This document shows, piece by piece, positions 8,026-16,664 of a DNA stretch of 64,000 bases (position 1 is its first letter; every line of letters begins with the position of its first letter). Source of the DNA: Roseibium porphyridii. Lineage in GTDB: Bacteria; Pseudomonadota; Alphaproteobacteria; Rhizobiales; Stappiaceae. Both the position numbers and the translations under genes were made by a program. The notes under the pieces were generated by a model. That model was given only the letters and a program-made list of their open reading frames with translations. It was not told the origin of the DNA and did not search any database. The stretch covers positions 1,592,001 through 1,656,000 of the forward strand of contig NZ_CP120863.1 in the NCBI RefSeq assembly GCF_026191725.2, written 5' to 3'.

Positions 8026-9281
8026 TGCGCATTCTCGTTTTTGCCCACAATCACCCGGATCTGCATCCTGGCGGTACGGAAACGGTCGCTCTGGAGCTCG
8101 CCAAGGCGTATCGGAAGGCGGGGCATCAATCGCTCTTTGTCGGCGCGACGAACCATTTGCACCGCGAACCCCACCCAGGCACCAGCTTTCAGGCGATCAG
8201 TGACAGCGGCGATGAACTGCTGATGTGGGCAGGTCATTTTGATCGGTTCAACATGAGCCAGGTCGATTTACAGGCCTTTGTTCCTGACATGCGAACCCTG
8301 CTTGAAAATTTCCAGCCGGATGTCGTTCATATCCATCATTTGCTGCTCTTCGGCGTCGAGCTCCCTGTGCTGTTGCGTCGCGTGCTCCCGGATGTCCGTA
8401 TTGTCATGACGCTGCACGACTATTACGCGATTTGCGCCAATGACGGCGTCCTGATGAAAAGTCCGGATGAAGCCTGTGCGGCGCTGGGGCCGGGGGGACT
8501 TTGTCGCTGTCTTCCGGAAGCCAAACCGAATGACCTGCGTTTGCGGGAACGCTTCATCAAAACACATTTGGCCACAGTGGATGAATTCGTCGCACCAAGT
8601 GCGTTCTTGCGGGACGTTTATGTGCGCTGGGGACTTCCGGCTGAGAAGATACGCATCATCAGCAACGGACGACCTGACACCACACCTGTAGCCAGCAGGG
8701 CAGCGACAGACGAGCCGAAAACAGTGTTTGGTTACTTTGGAAATCTGACGCCCTGGAAAGGTATCGAAGTCCTCCTTCAGGCAGCTCGTCTGCTTAAGGA
8801 CAAGGAGCTTGATTTTGAACTCAGGGTTCATGGCGGGGCACCTTTTCAGGACAAGGAATTCGTCAAGCGTATTGACGCTCTCTTTGAAGAAACGGCGCCG
8901 AACGTGCAGCGGCTCGGTGCTTACCGACCTGATGAAGTCGCCGGCCTCATGGAACCGGTTGACTGGGTGGTCGTGCCGTCTGTCTGGTGGGAAAACGCCC
9001 CCTTGGTCATTGCGGAAGCTCAGCAGCATGGCCGCCCTGTCATAACCAGTGGTGTCGGGGGTATGGCGGAGGCTGTCAAGGACGGCGTGGATGGTCTTCA
9101 TGTTCGCAAGAATGACCCCGTCAGCCTGGCCATCACCATGGCGACGGCTGCCGGAGACGTCGAACTCTACCGAAATCTGGCGGCAAATGTTCGCACGCCT
9201 CTCTCGGTGGCGTCCGTTGCCGAACAGTATCTGGGCCTCTTTCAAGGCCGGCAGTCAACGCCGCGCGCACCTGCTGCGTGA
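8025..9281 (+). CDS. Family 4 glycosyltransferase
   Basis: 418 aa. The ATG at 8025 overlaps the methyltransferase stop (TGATG) and follows GGAGG. The N-terminal Rossmann half has the acceptor-site loop HPDLHPGGTE. The C-terminal half has GYFGNLTPWKGIEVLL and the retaining-transferase EX7E motif within WWENAPLVIAEAQQHGRPVI near residue 322. It is clearly similar along its length to the GT4 at 12351-13700 (shared DVVHxHH, YVRWGLP/YVAWGLP and WWEN-P patterns), so the two probably arose by duplication. Confidence 0.88.
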   Translation: MRILVFAHNHPDLHPGGTETVALELAKAYRKAGHQSLFVGATNHLHREPHPGTSFQAISDSGDELLMWAGHFDRFNMSQVDLQAFVPDMRTLLENFQPDVVHIHHLLLFGVELPVLLRRVLPDVRIVMTLHDYYAICANDGVLMKSPDEACAALGPGGLCRCLPEAKPNDLRLRERFIKTHLATVDEFVAPSAFLRDVYVRWGLPAEKIRIISNGRPDTTPVASRAATDEPKTVFGYFGNLTPWKGIEVLLQAARLLKDKELDFELRVHGGAPFQDKEFVKRIDALFEETAPNVQRLGAYRPDEVAGLMEPVDWVVVPSVWWENAPLVIAEAQQHGRPVITSGVGGMAEAVKDGVDGLHVRKNDPVSLAITMATAAGDVELYRNLAANVRTPLSVASVAEQYLGLFQGRQSTPRAPAA

Positions 9282-9292
9282 GGAGGATCGAA

Positions 9293-10087
9293 ATGAGTGT
9301 GACTTCTCTTGAAAAGGTAAAGAGCGACAACAAGAGTTCCGGATCGGATGTTACCGATGTGGATCAGGTCAAAGCGGTCCCTGCCAGGCTGCAGGGACGC
9401 GTCGACGCGTTCGAAAGCGGGCGGCTTTTGGGTTGGGCCTGGGATGCCTCAAGCCCAAGCGACCGCATGACCATTCATGTTTTTCATGACGGCGAACGGG
9501 TTCTCAGCAAGGTTGCTGAAAACCCGCGTGTCGATCTGAAACGAAACGGCATTGGCGACGGCAACTATGCCTTCGATATTGAGTTGCCACAGGCTGTAGC
9601 CTCTGCTCCGGAAGGCCTGACCGTTATTGCGGAAACACCAGAAGGTGACTCGCAACTCAAGTTGCCGCGACCGAGCGCTGAGGAGCGGGCTGCCGAGGCG
9701 GCCGTTGCAATGCCGCTGGCTCTGGTAATGGAGAAGGTTGACCGGTTGATCGTGGCACAGCGCCAAAGCGCTATTGGGCAGCGCGATGCCACCAAGCTGT
9801 TGCGTGAGACTGTTCAACGCATCGATGCGCTTGCGTCAAACGAAGGTGAACTTGGCGAAGCGCTTGCCATCCTGAAAGGAGGGCAGGGGGAACTGTCCCA
9901 GCGTGTGAAGGAACTCGAAGTCTTCCTGCTCCGGTTCGATACGACGCTGAAGAGTTTTGACAGCCGGCTCAGTGAGCTCGGTGACAAAAGCCGGAACAAT
10001 CTCAAGGTCCACCTGCTTCTGCTGGCAATCCTTCTCGGTTTTGTCGGCGGAATGCTGTTCGCCACGGCCGGTGGCCTTTGGAGGTAG
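9293..10087 (+). CDS. Membrane-anchored coiled-coil protein with a GWAWD module, function unknown
   Basis: 264 aa. The ATG at 9293 follows GAGGAGG by 6 nt. Residues about 35-120 form a predicted beta-rich module opening with GRVDAFESGRLLGWAWD. Residues about 150-235 look like a coiled coil (DRLIVAQRQSAIGQRDATKL and later heptads), and residues about 239-259 form a C-terminal membrane helix (HLLLLAILLGFVGGMLFA). This predicts a tail-anchored inner-membrane protein with most of the chain in the cytoplasm, perhaps a scaffold for the surrounding glycosyltransferases. The module also occurs in the proteins at 4979 and 10093. No enzymatic motif was seen. Confidence 0.75.
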   Translation: MSVTSLEKVKSDNKSSGSDVTDVDQVKAVPARLQGRVDAFESGRLLGWAWDASSPSDRMTIHVFHDGERVLSKVAENPRVDLKRNGIGDGNYAFDIELPQAVASAPEGLTVIAETPEGDSQLKLPRPSAEERAAEAAVAMPLALVMEKVDRLIVAQRQSAIGQRDATKLLRETVQRIDALASNEGELGEALAILKGGQGELSQRVKELEVFLLRFDTTLKSFDSRLSELGDKSRNNLKVHLLLLAILLGFVGGMLFATAGGLWR

Positions 10088-10092
10088 ATTGA

Positions 10093-12354
10093 ATGGAGCC
10101 AGTCGTCACTTTGGAGGGAGTGCAGAAGTTGCCGAACACCCGGCAGCGTCAGAACGCGGCTTCGAACAATGATAGGACGGACATTTCCCCCGTCCCGGTC
10201 GACGGGCATTCACTTCTTTGCGTTGGACTTGATCGCGAAACACTTCTGGTCGCGGGCGTTGGCAATGTTTTTTCAGGTGGCTGGCCAGCCGTTCTCAATG
10301 ACGATCCGAAGGCAACGGTTTCCTGTACGGTTGCCGTGTTGCAGCACGATGGACGGGTGAAGGGTAACAAGACACCATTCGTTGCCGTTCTTTCCCTGCC
10401 AGTCGGGCTGGATATCCGGCCAGAACGTCTCACGATCCGGTGCCAGGGTCATTCTCATCCCTATGGGTTCAAGTATCAGGCGGATGACCTCAAAAGCTTC
10501 TTCGGCAAAGTGAGTGAGGTTTCGTCCCAGACGGAGCCGGATGTGATCGACAGCCTGGTTCAAGTGCTGCTGAACTGCGGAGCCACACCGGAAGTCATGG
10601 ACACAACGGCCAGACTTGTCGACGGCTTCTCGGGGCGTGACGGATTTGTGGAAATTCTGGGATCGTTCGATGAGGGCGACACTTATCTGCAAGGTTGGGC
10701 CAAGGCCATTCCTGCCGGTACATGCCGCGTTTTCGTACTTGGGGAGCGTCTTCAGATCGGAGCATTCACTAGCGGACTTTTTGAACGCAAGGACACAGGG
10801 GGCAAGGCGGTTGGTTTTTCCGGTCTGCTTACTGTCGAAGGCGGAACGGATGTCCAATCTCTCCGAAAGATCTTTGTTCGAAGCCGGGCAGGCTGGAATG
10901 CAGTTCATGTACATGAACGCAAGTCGGTGCTGCCGGTCAGGGCCCTGCCGTCGCACATCCGGTCCCTCCTGCCGAAGCTCTCCCCAGCAGGCGATGGCAG
11001 GGCCCTTCTGGAAGAGGCCAGCAAGCGTTTCGATGGTCGGGAAACTGTCAGCGAGCTGGATGTACCGGTTCGCGTCGGGATCGACTTCAGCGCTTGTGTG
11101 GATCGCGCAGGTGCGCTGCTGTCCGGTTGGCTTCTGGACCCGGAAGAGCGTGTCGACACCGTGTTGTTTCGTTCAGATGGGAAAAGCTGCCGACTTGATG
11201 CCCGTTGGACAAACCAGCGGCGTCCGGATGTGACAAGTGCGTTCGAGACACTCTCTCCGTTTTTGACAGGGCCGGATGCGAAACAGCGCCATGGATTTCT
11301 CGTTCATGTTCCAGCGCAAGACGGCGTTGTCTTCAAGGAAGCATATCTTGAACTTGTTCTCAAAGACGGCAGATCGGCTTTCGCCCCGATCGCACTTGGC
11401 CGGGCGTCACTGAAACCGGCATTGCGGCGGCTGGTGTCAGGCCTTGATCCTTCTACTGCCTTTCGTCCCGACGTCCTTGAGCGCCACTTTCTGCCCTTTG
11501 TACAGGTGGCGGAAGCGCCGGATCCGGCGGTTTCCCAAACCTACGACCTGAGTCCTTTCCCGGAAAGCGCGGTGCTTGCACTGGTTATCGGACTGGATGA
11601 CGATTTTGAAAGATCCAGAGTACTTCTATCCCTTTGTGCGCTCGACCCGAGCTTGAAGGACTTGCCGATTGTCTTGGCAATATCCGACGAGGTGGGGCAA
11701 GAGCAGATCGAAGACTTTCGCCGGGTCGTCGGGTTTTTCGGGTTGGCCGTTCGATTGGTTCTGGTGAACCATGCCGGCGACGCGCTCGATGCGATCCAGG
11801 CAGGCGCCAGCGAAGCGCCGTGCGACACAATCGTTTGTCTTTCTTCTGCGGTTCTGCCGCGGGCACCTGGATGGTTGGAGACGCTGCATTCGGCTTTCCA
11901 AGCTCACGATGAAGCCCTGCTGGTCGCGCCAACCATTCTCTATGAGGACGACACTATCAGGTGGGGTGGTGCCTGGATTGAGATGGAGGACGGTCGCCAT
12001 CAGGTGAAGCAGCACTATCTCGGCTATCCGCGCCGAACCCTTTTGGGAGCGGAAACAACCAAGGTTGCCGCCGTGCCGTTCGACTGCTGTATCTTGTCCC
12101 GGTCGGCTCTTGCGGAAGCGGGCGGGTTTTCCCGGAACTATCTCGGCACCGACGAGAAGGGCCTTGATGCGGCATTGCGATTGAAGCTTTCCGGGGTTGG
12201 TTTGCTTTGGGTGCCGCAGGTGGAAATGATCCACGCCGATGACGGCGCCCCGGCCACTGCCAATTGGAAAAAACTTGTTGCCGAAATCGACCGGCGCAGT
12301 TTCGACCGCTTCTGGTCACCAGTCTTGCCGGAGTTGGTGGAGGCCAGGGCATGA
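10093..12354 (+). CDS. GT2-like protein with degenerate active site and repeated GW modules
   Basis: 753 aa. The ATG at 10093 lies 7-8 nt after GGAGG. There are two beta-rich modules, around QGWAKAIPAG (about residue 200) and LSGWLLDPEERVD (about 345), each like the module in the preceding protein. From about residue 494 the chain follows the GT2 fold of the protein at 4979, but the metal/nucleotide motif there (NSDVVP) is replaced by SSAVLP near residue 582, and the later EDSD motif reads DEKGLD near 684. It may be a non-catalytic paralogue that binds glycan or the complex. It overlaps the next gene by ATGA. Confidence 0.75.
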   Translation: MEPVVTLEGVQKLPNTRQRQNAASNNDRTDISPVPVDGHSLLCVGLDRETLLVAGVGNVFSGGWPAVLNDDPKATVSCTVAVLQHDGRVKGNKTPFVAVLSLPVGLDIRPERLTIRCQGHSHPYGFKYQADDLKSFFGKVSEVSSQTEPDVIDSLVQVLLNCGATPEVMDTTARLVDGFSGRDGFVEILGSFDEGDTYLQGWAKAIPAGTCRVFVLGERLQIGAFTSGLFERKDTGGKAVGFSGLLTVEGGTDVQSLRKIFVRSRAGWNAVHVHERKSVLPVRALPSHIRSLLPKLSPAGDGRALLEEASKRFDGRETVSELDVPVRVGIDFSACVDRAGALLSGWLLDPEERVDTVLFRSDGKSCRLDARWTNQRRPDVTSAFETLSPFLTGPDAKQRHGFLVHVPAQDGVVFKEAYLELVLKDGRSAFAPIALGRASLKPALRRLVSGLDPSTAFRPDVLERHFLPFVQVAEAPDPAVSQTYDLSPFPESAVLALVIGLDDDFERSRVLLSLCALDPSLKDLPIVLAISDEVGQEQIEDFRRVVGFFGLAVRLVLVNHAGDALDAIQAGASEAPCDTIVCLSSAVLPRAPGWLETLHSAFQAHDEALLVAPTILYEDDTIRWGGAWIEMEDGRHQVKQHYLGYPRRTLLGAETTKVAAVPFDCCILSRSALAEAGGFSRNYLGTDEKGLDAALRLKLSGVGLLWVPQVEMIHADDGAPATANWKKLVAEIDRRSFDRFWSPVLPELVEARA

Positions 12355-13700
12355 CCGTATCGCCTTCCGAAACAGCGCAAATCTCAGACGATACACTGCG
12401 CGTACTGATCATTTCCCATGGGCATCCAACGCTTTCACTCGGCGGTGCGGAAGTCGCATCCTACAATCTCCATCTCGGTCTGAAGGCCCAACCGGGGACA
12501 CAGTCCTTTTTCCTTGCAAGGGTCGGAAACGAGTATCCAAGGCACGGTCAATCCGCCCTGATGGGTGTTGATGATGCCGATGATGAATTGCTCTTTCATG
12601 CAGACGACTACGATCCCTTTCTTGTCTCCAACCGCAATACCGGTGACCTGTGCAGGGATCTGCGCCGCTTCGTGCGCACACTTCGTCCGGATGTTGTTCA
12701 TTTTCACCATTTTATCGGATTGGGTCTGGAAGCGCTCTATACCGTTCGCGATGCATTGCCCGATGCGGTCATTCTTGTGACATTCCATGAGTTTCTGTCG
12801 ATTTGTCATCATCATGGACAAATGGTCAAAACAAAGGGCCACAAGCTGTGTAAGGCAGCTTCTCCAATCGCCTGTCACGGCTGTTTTCCAGACATCGCAC
12901 CTGGGGCATTTTTACGTCGTCAGCAGTTCATTCAAGCCATGCTGAGTGTTGCCGACGGCTATGTCTCTCCCAGCCAGTTTCTTGCGGACCGCTATGTTGC
13001 CTGGGGGCTGCCTCAGAACAAGATTTCCGTCATTGAAAACGGCTTGAATGTGCGCGAAGCCGCGGATGTCCGTCCAGTTTCCGGGGGCTCTGAACGTCGG
13101 TGCCGTTTTGCCTTTTTTGGTCAGATGACACCCTACAAGGGCATCGATGTTCTGTTGGATGCGGTTCATAGGATACCCCAGAGTGTTTGGGGGGACGATG
13201 CCACGCTGACCATTCATGGTGGCAATCTGGAACGACAGCCTGAAGAGTTTCGGCAAAGGATCGGCGAACTGCTGGATACGGCTGGTCAACGCGTCCGCTT
13301 TGCAGGCAGCTATCAGAATACCGACATGCCGTCCCTCGTACGTCAGGCCGACTGGATAATGATGCCGTCGGTCTGGTGGGAAAACTCTCCTGTGATCATT
13401 CAAGAAGCCTTTTTTCACGGCCGTCCGATCATCTGCAGCGACATTGGCGGGATGGCTGAAAAGGTTCGCCCGGGGATCGACGGTCTGCATGCTCGTGCAT
13501 CAAGCCCCGAGGACCTGGCGGATCGCATGTGCGAAGCGCTCACGAACCAAGACCTGTGGAGCCGGCTTCGGGCCGGTATCCAGCCCCCTAAAACCCATCT
13601 GGAGAGCGCCGGAGAGCACGTGGTTCTTTATCGCGATGTCATGGAAGGCCGTTCAGCAGCTCTTGCGGGCTTGCCGGATGCTCTCAAGAAAAGTGCCTGA
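12351..13700 (+). CDS. Family 4 glycosyltransferase
   Basis: 449 aa. The ATG at 12351 overlaps the upstream stop. The N-terminal half carries GHPTLSLGGAEVAS and VVHFHHFIGLG; the C-terminal half carries FFGQMTPYKGIDVLL and the EX7E motif in WWENSPVIIQEAFFHGRP near residue 343. It is a paralogue of the GT4 at 8025-9281. The sugar donor is unknown. Confidence 0.88.
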   Translation: MTVSPSETAQISDDTLRVLIISHGHPTLSLGGAEVASYNLHLGLKAQPGTQSFFLARVGNEYPRHGQSALMGVDDADDELLFHADDYDPFLVSNRNTGDLCRDLRRFVRTLRPDVVHFHHFIGLGLEALYTVRDALPDAVILVTFHEFLSICHHHGQMVKTKGHKLCKAASPIACHGCFPDIAPGAFLRRQQFIQAMLSVADGYVSPSQFLADRYVAWGLPQNKISVIENGLNVREAADVRPVSGGSERRCRFAFFGQMTPYKGIDVLLDAVHRIPQSVWGDDATLTIHGGNLERQPEEFRQRIGELLDTAGQRVRFAGSYQNTDMPSLVRQADWIMMPSVWWENSPVIIQEAFFHGRPIICSDIGGMAEKVRPGIDGLHARASSPEDLADRMCEALTNQDLWSRLRAGIQPPKTHLESAGEHVVLYRDVMEGRSAALAGLPDALKKSA

Positions 13701-13719
13701 AAAAGCAAAGGAAACCGGA

Positions 13720-14907
13720 ATGTCCCGTATCCTGGTGATGATACCATCCGGCGAAGTTTATGATCATAACAATGTGCGTTGGTACAGCCACCGGGACATT
13801 CAGCGCAACATCAACCACTACCACAATATTGGGGATGCATTTGTCTTCGATTCATCGCTCAAACTGTTGAATTTCGACAAGCTGGAAACCCTCACGATCC
13901 GGGAATTCAACCCGGACGAAATCGACCGCCTGCGTGAAGAATTCGACTATGTCGTGCTCCGCGGATCCAACTACATCAACGAGCAAATGAACTGGGAGCT
14001 GTCGGAACAGGTTCTGAACCGGCTTCAGCTGCCGGTGCTGGCATTCGGGATCGGTGCCCAAGCGCCGGTTGACGGAAAACTATCCTTGTCCAACACCACA
14101 CAGAACGTGCTGCGACTGATTGCGGATTCAACTGCCTCGATCGGAGTTCGCGGCAACTATACGGCTGAGATACTTTCAGATATCGGGATCACAAACACCC
14201 GGGTCATTGGTTGCCCGACAGCGTTTCGGCGCAATGATCCTGACATGAAGATCCGTCTGCCAAATATCGATGATGTCAGGAAAGTCGGCGTTACGGTGCG
14301 GCGTGAAGTTTCGCCAGCATATGCAAAGGATATCCGGCAATACCTGACCTTCCATCGAGACCTCATCAAGTCGGTCGCGGGCCGCTTCGATACTGTCCTC
14401 ATGGCCCAAGGTGAGCTTGAAGAGAAGAAGCTGGTTCTGGGCACACAGGATCAGTGTGAAGAGGCAATTGCCGCCCTGCGTAAAAATGCCTGGGTAAGCG
14501 AATGGTATCTCGATGACGAGATTGAAGCTCTCTACAGGAACCGACTGTTTTATTCCGAGGTCGTTTCCGACTATGACGATTGCGTAAAGGCTTGCGATTT
14601 CGTCCTTGGGTATCGCTTGCATGGAAACCTCATGGCTTTGGCCAATGGTGTTCCGGCCCTCTACTTCACCTATGACAGCCGCACACGCGAATTCGCCGAC
14701 ACATTCAGCATTCCGAGTTTCGATGTCTTCGGCGATCAGGTTTTCCGTTTGCGAGACTTTTGGGACCAGAGCCTTTTCGACGCATTCAATCGCGCCTATG
14801 CGGACACCTACTTCACCATGAGTGATTTTCTGACTGAGAACCGCGTGGCTCACTTTATGCGCGAGCGAACGACTCTGAGTCATCCTCAAACCGCCCTTGC
14901 CATGTAA
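13720..14907 (+). CDS. Polysaccharide pyruvyl transferase family protein
   Basis: 395 aa. The ATG at 13720 has AAAGGAAA upstream and lies 19 nt after the GT4 stop. Family features: VVLRGSNYINEQ near the first third, LAFGIGAQAP, the central SIGVRGNYTAEIL, IGCPTAFRRNDP, and GYRLHGNLMALANGVPALYF near the C-terminus, followed by YDSRTREFADTF. Members add a pyruvate ketal to sugars of surface polysaccharides, but divergent members have other roles. It is homologous to the protein at 19507. Last gene of the first glycan operon; AT-rich DNA follows. Confidence 0.85.
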   Translation: MSRILVMIPSGEVYDHNNVRWYSHRDIQRNINHYHNIGDAFVFDSSLKLLNFDKLETLTIREFNPDEIDRLREEFDYVVLRGSNYINEQMNWELSEQVLNRLQLPVLAFGIGAQAPVDGKLSLSNTTQNVLRLIADSTASIGVRGNYTAEILSDIGITNTRVIGCPTAFRRNDPDMKIRLPNIDDVRKVGVTVRREVSPAYAKDIRQYLTFHRDLIKSVAGRFDTVLMAQGELEEKKLVLGTQDQCEEAIAALRKNAWVSEWYLDDEIEALYRNRLFYSEVVSDYDDCVKACDFVLGYRLHGNLMALANGVPALYFTYDSRTREFADTFSIPSFDVFGDQVFRLRDFWDQSLFDAFNRAYADTYFTMSDFLTENRVAHFMRERTTLSHPQTALAM

Positions 14908-14968
14908 AATATATTGAATTTGAAAGTAAATTAAAAATACTTTTCTTGTAATAATAATTCCTATTTGT

Positions 14969-14985
14969 TTGAATAAAACATTCAA
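14969..14985. repeat. Small inverted repeat TTGAAT-N5-ATTCAA
   Basis: Six-base perfect arms (14969-14974 and 14980-14985) in the AT-rich gap between the two glycan operons, about 25 nt upstream of the promoter at 15007. It could be an operator. It is too short and lacks the T-tract to be a clear terminator. Confidence 0.35.
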
Positions 14986-15006
14986 TAATATAAACATACA
15001 AAAAGT

Positions 15007-15036
15007 TTGACAAAATTCTATGTTGCGCCGCATTAT
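15007..15036 (+). promoter_or_regulatory. Candidate sigma-70 promoter of the second glycan operon
   Basis: TTGACA (15007-15012), an 18-nt spacer and CATTAT (15031-15036), with a strongly AT-rich stretch upstream that could act as an UP element. It is about 90 nt before the ATG at 15129 and is the best-looking housekeeping promoter in region 1. Confidence 0.55.
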
Positions 15037-15128
15037 TGTCACAAATAATCATGAATCTTCGGATTGTATACTTGATTTAGGGGCGTTCTCTCCGAAAGGG
15101 TCGCTTCGTAGTTCTATTGGGGGCTTGA

Positions 15129-16658
15129 ATGTCAGTCGTGGCCACACAAGATGCGTTTCCGGTAAACAACTCTTCCAGGGAGATCCTGCTATTAAAGGAG
15201 CTGACGCTTATCGTCGTCGGTGTCTCTCGTCAGGATATTCCAGGTTCACTTTTGGAAGCGGTCAAAACCGTTTGGTTCGAGGGTGTTGAGGAAGGCTTTG
15301 CGCAATTCACGGATGAGAATTCCGGGCGCTTTCAAGTCTCTGAAGCTCCTCTTCTTCCGCTTGCGGTCATCATGGATCCGTCGGCAAGCGATGAGAAAGA
15401 CAGCTTTCTCAAATGGCTGCAACACAGAGGCGTTACGCAGTTGCCGCCGGTCATCGGCTGGGGACGCGGAAGCGAAGTTGAAGCAATCTCCTCGCTTGTG
15501 GGGCTTGTGTCTGAACAAGTCATATCCGGTGCACGCCGCCTGGTGCTGTCCAGCCGGGAGCTCAAGACACTCCGCAGCCTCAACGATGATCTTCAAAATC
15601 GCTTCGCTGCGCTTGAAGCATTTTTGAACAGGCACGGTCTCCAGCCGCTCGACCTTCTGTTCAGCAACGAACCTGCGGAAAACCCGCTCAATCCAAACGT
15701 ACTTGCAAGTGCTTCGGCTGACGGCATCACTCAAATCCTCCCTGTGCCGAGCTCAGGTGTCAGTGGCGTTGCACTTCATGTAGAGCAAGCCGGCTCCAGG
15801 CCGGACATCAAGCTGCGTGCCCAGCTCGTGACGCTGGAAGACCTTCGGATCGTCGACACATGGCATTTTTCCAGCGGTGACCTGGCATCCGGCTGGAATA
15901 TTTTTGGGTTGTCACGTTCAACTGCAGGATTGAAACGGACACTGGAGTTCCGTCTTCAAGCCGAGCAGACCGAAGAGGACGTGCCACGACTGTCGGTCGG
16001 CGGGTTGCAACCTGTCGACATGTTCCACGTGCGGGATGCCGCCAACGGTGTTTCGGTGTTGAAAAACAGTCTAGCGCTTCAGGTTTGGGGCGGCATTCCG
16101 GGTGTCTCAATGCCGCAGCACGCCAACTACATACCGGCACAATCTCAACAGGTCGACCTTGACGAAGGTTTCCGGGATGTGCCGATTGCCCCCGGCATTC
16201 TAGAACACGCAAGTCTTGCCAATTCCGATGAAGTGTCCTTCGACTTCGAAGCCATCATGCCGCTGCCGACAGAGCGCGCAATCGGGTGCCATCCGCCAGC
16301 GGAAGGCATGACGATTGGCTATTTGCCCGCCGCCTGCCCACCGCAGGTCATCCGCATGTCGGCCAAAGCCTTTATCGACAACAACCAGGCGGCAGATATC
16401 GAATTTGCTGTTGTGGTTGCGCAGGATCTGGCTGCTGCCAAGGCGCTGTTTTCCGAGGAACGGGAGCAGGCTGTTGGTGAGGCCTTTTCCGGTTGGACTT
16501 CAATAACTTACGGCGAGACAGCCCAAGTGAGCGCATTTGCCAGCGAGCAGATCGGCGTTTGGCAGAATGTCTATTTCGCGACACGCATGCGCGAGCCGGG
16601 CAACAATGACTTTGCCTGGGCAAAATTCGGTAACTTCCGCGCAGTTGTGAGCGGGTAG
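15129..16658 (+). CDS. Unassigned 509-residue protein of the glycan cluster
   Basis: I do not recognise this protein with certainty; it resembles large uncharacterised proteins that accompany glycosyltransferases in alphaproteobacteria. The first 130 residues look like a Rossmann-type alpha/beta segment (TLIVVGVSRQDIPGSLLEAV). A helical section follows (residues about 135-175, ELKTLRSLNDDLQNRFAALE). The rest appears beta-rich, with GWNIFGLSRSTAGLKRTLEF near the middle and GVWQNVYFATRMREPG near the end, suggesting jelly-roll or lectin-like folding. There is no signal peptide or membrane helix. It lies 6 nt before the GT2-GT4 fusion, so it is very likely cotranscribed with it. Confidence 0.7.
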   Translation: MSVVATQDAFPVNNSSREILLLKELTLIVVGVSRQDIPGSLLEAVKTVWFEGVEEGFAQFTDENSGRFQVSEAPLLPLAVIMDPSASDEKDSFLKWLQHRGVTQLPPVIGWGRGSEVEAISSLVGLVSEQVISGARRLVLSSRELKTLRSLNDDLQNRFAALEAFLNRHGLQPLDLLFSNEPAENPLNPNVLASASADGITQILPVPSSGVSGVALHVEQAGSRPDIKLRAQLVTLEDLRIVDTWHFSSGDLASGWNIFGLSRSTAGLKRTLEFRLQAEQTEEDVPRLSVGGLQPVDMFHVRDAANGVSVLKNSLALQVWGGIPGVSMPQHANYIPAQSQQVDLDEGFRDVPIAPGILEHASLANSDEVSFDFEAIMPLPTERAIGCHPPAEGMTIGYLPAACPPQVIRMSAKAFIDNNQAADIEFAVVVAQDLAAAKALFSEEREQAVGEAFSGWTSITYGETAQVSAFASEQIGVWQNVYFATRMREPGNNDFAWAKFGNFRAVVSG

Positions 16659-16664
16659 GCCGTC

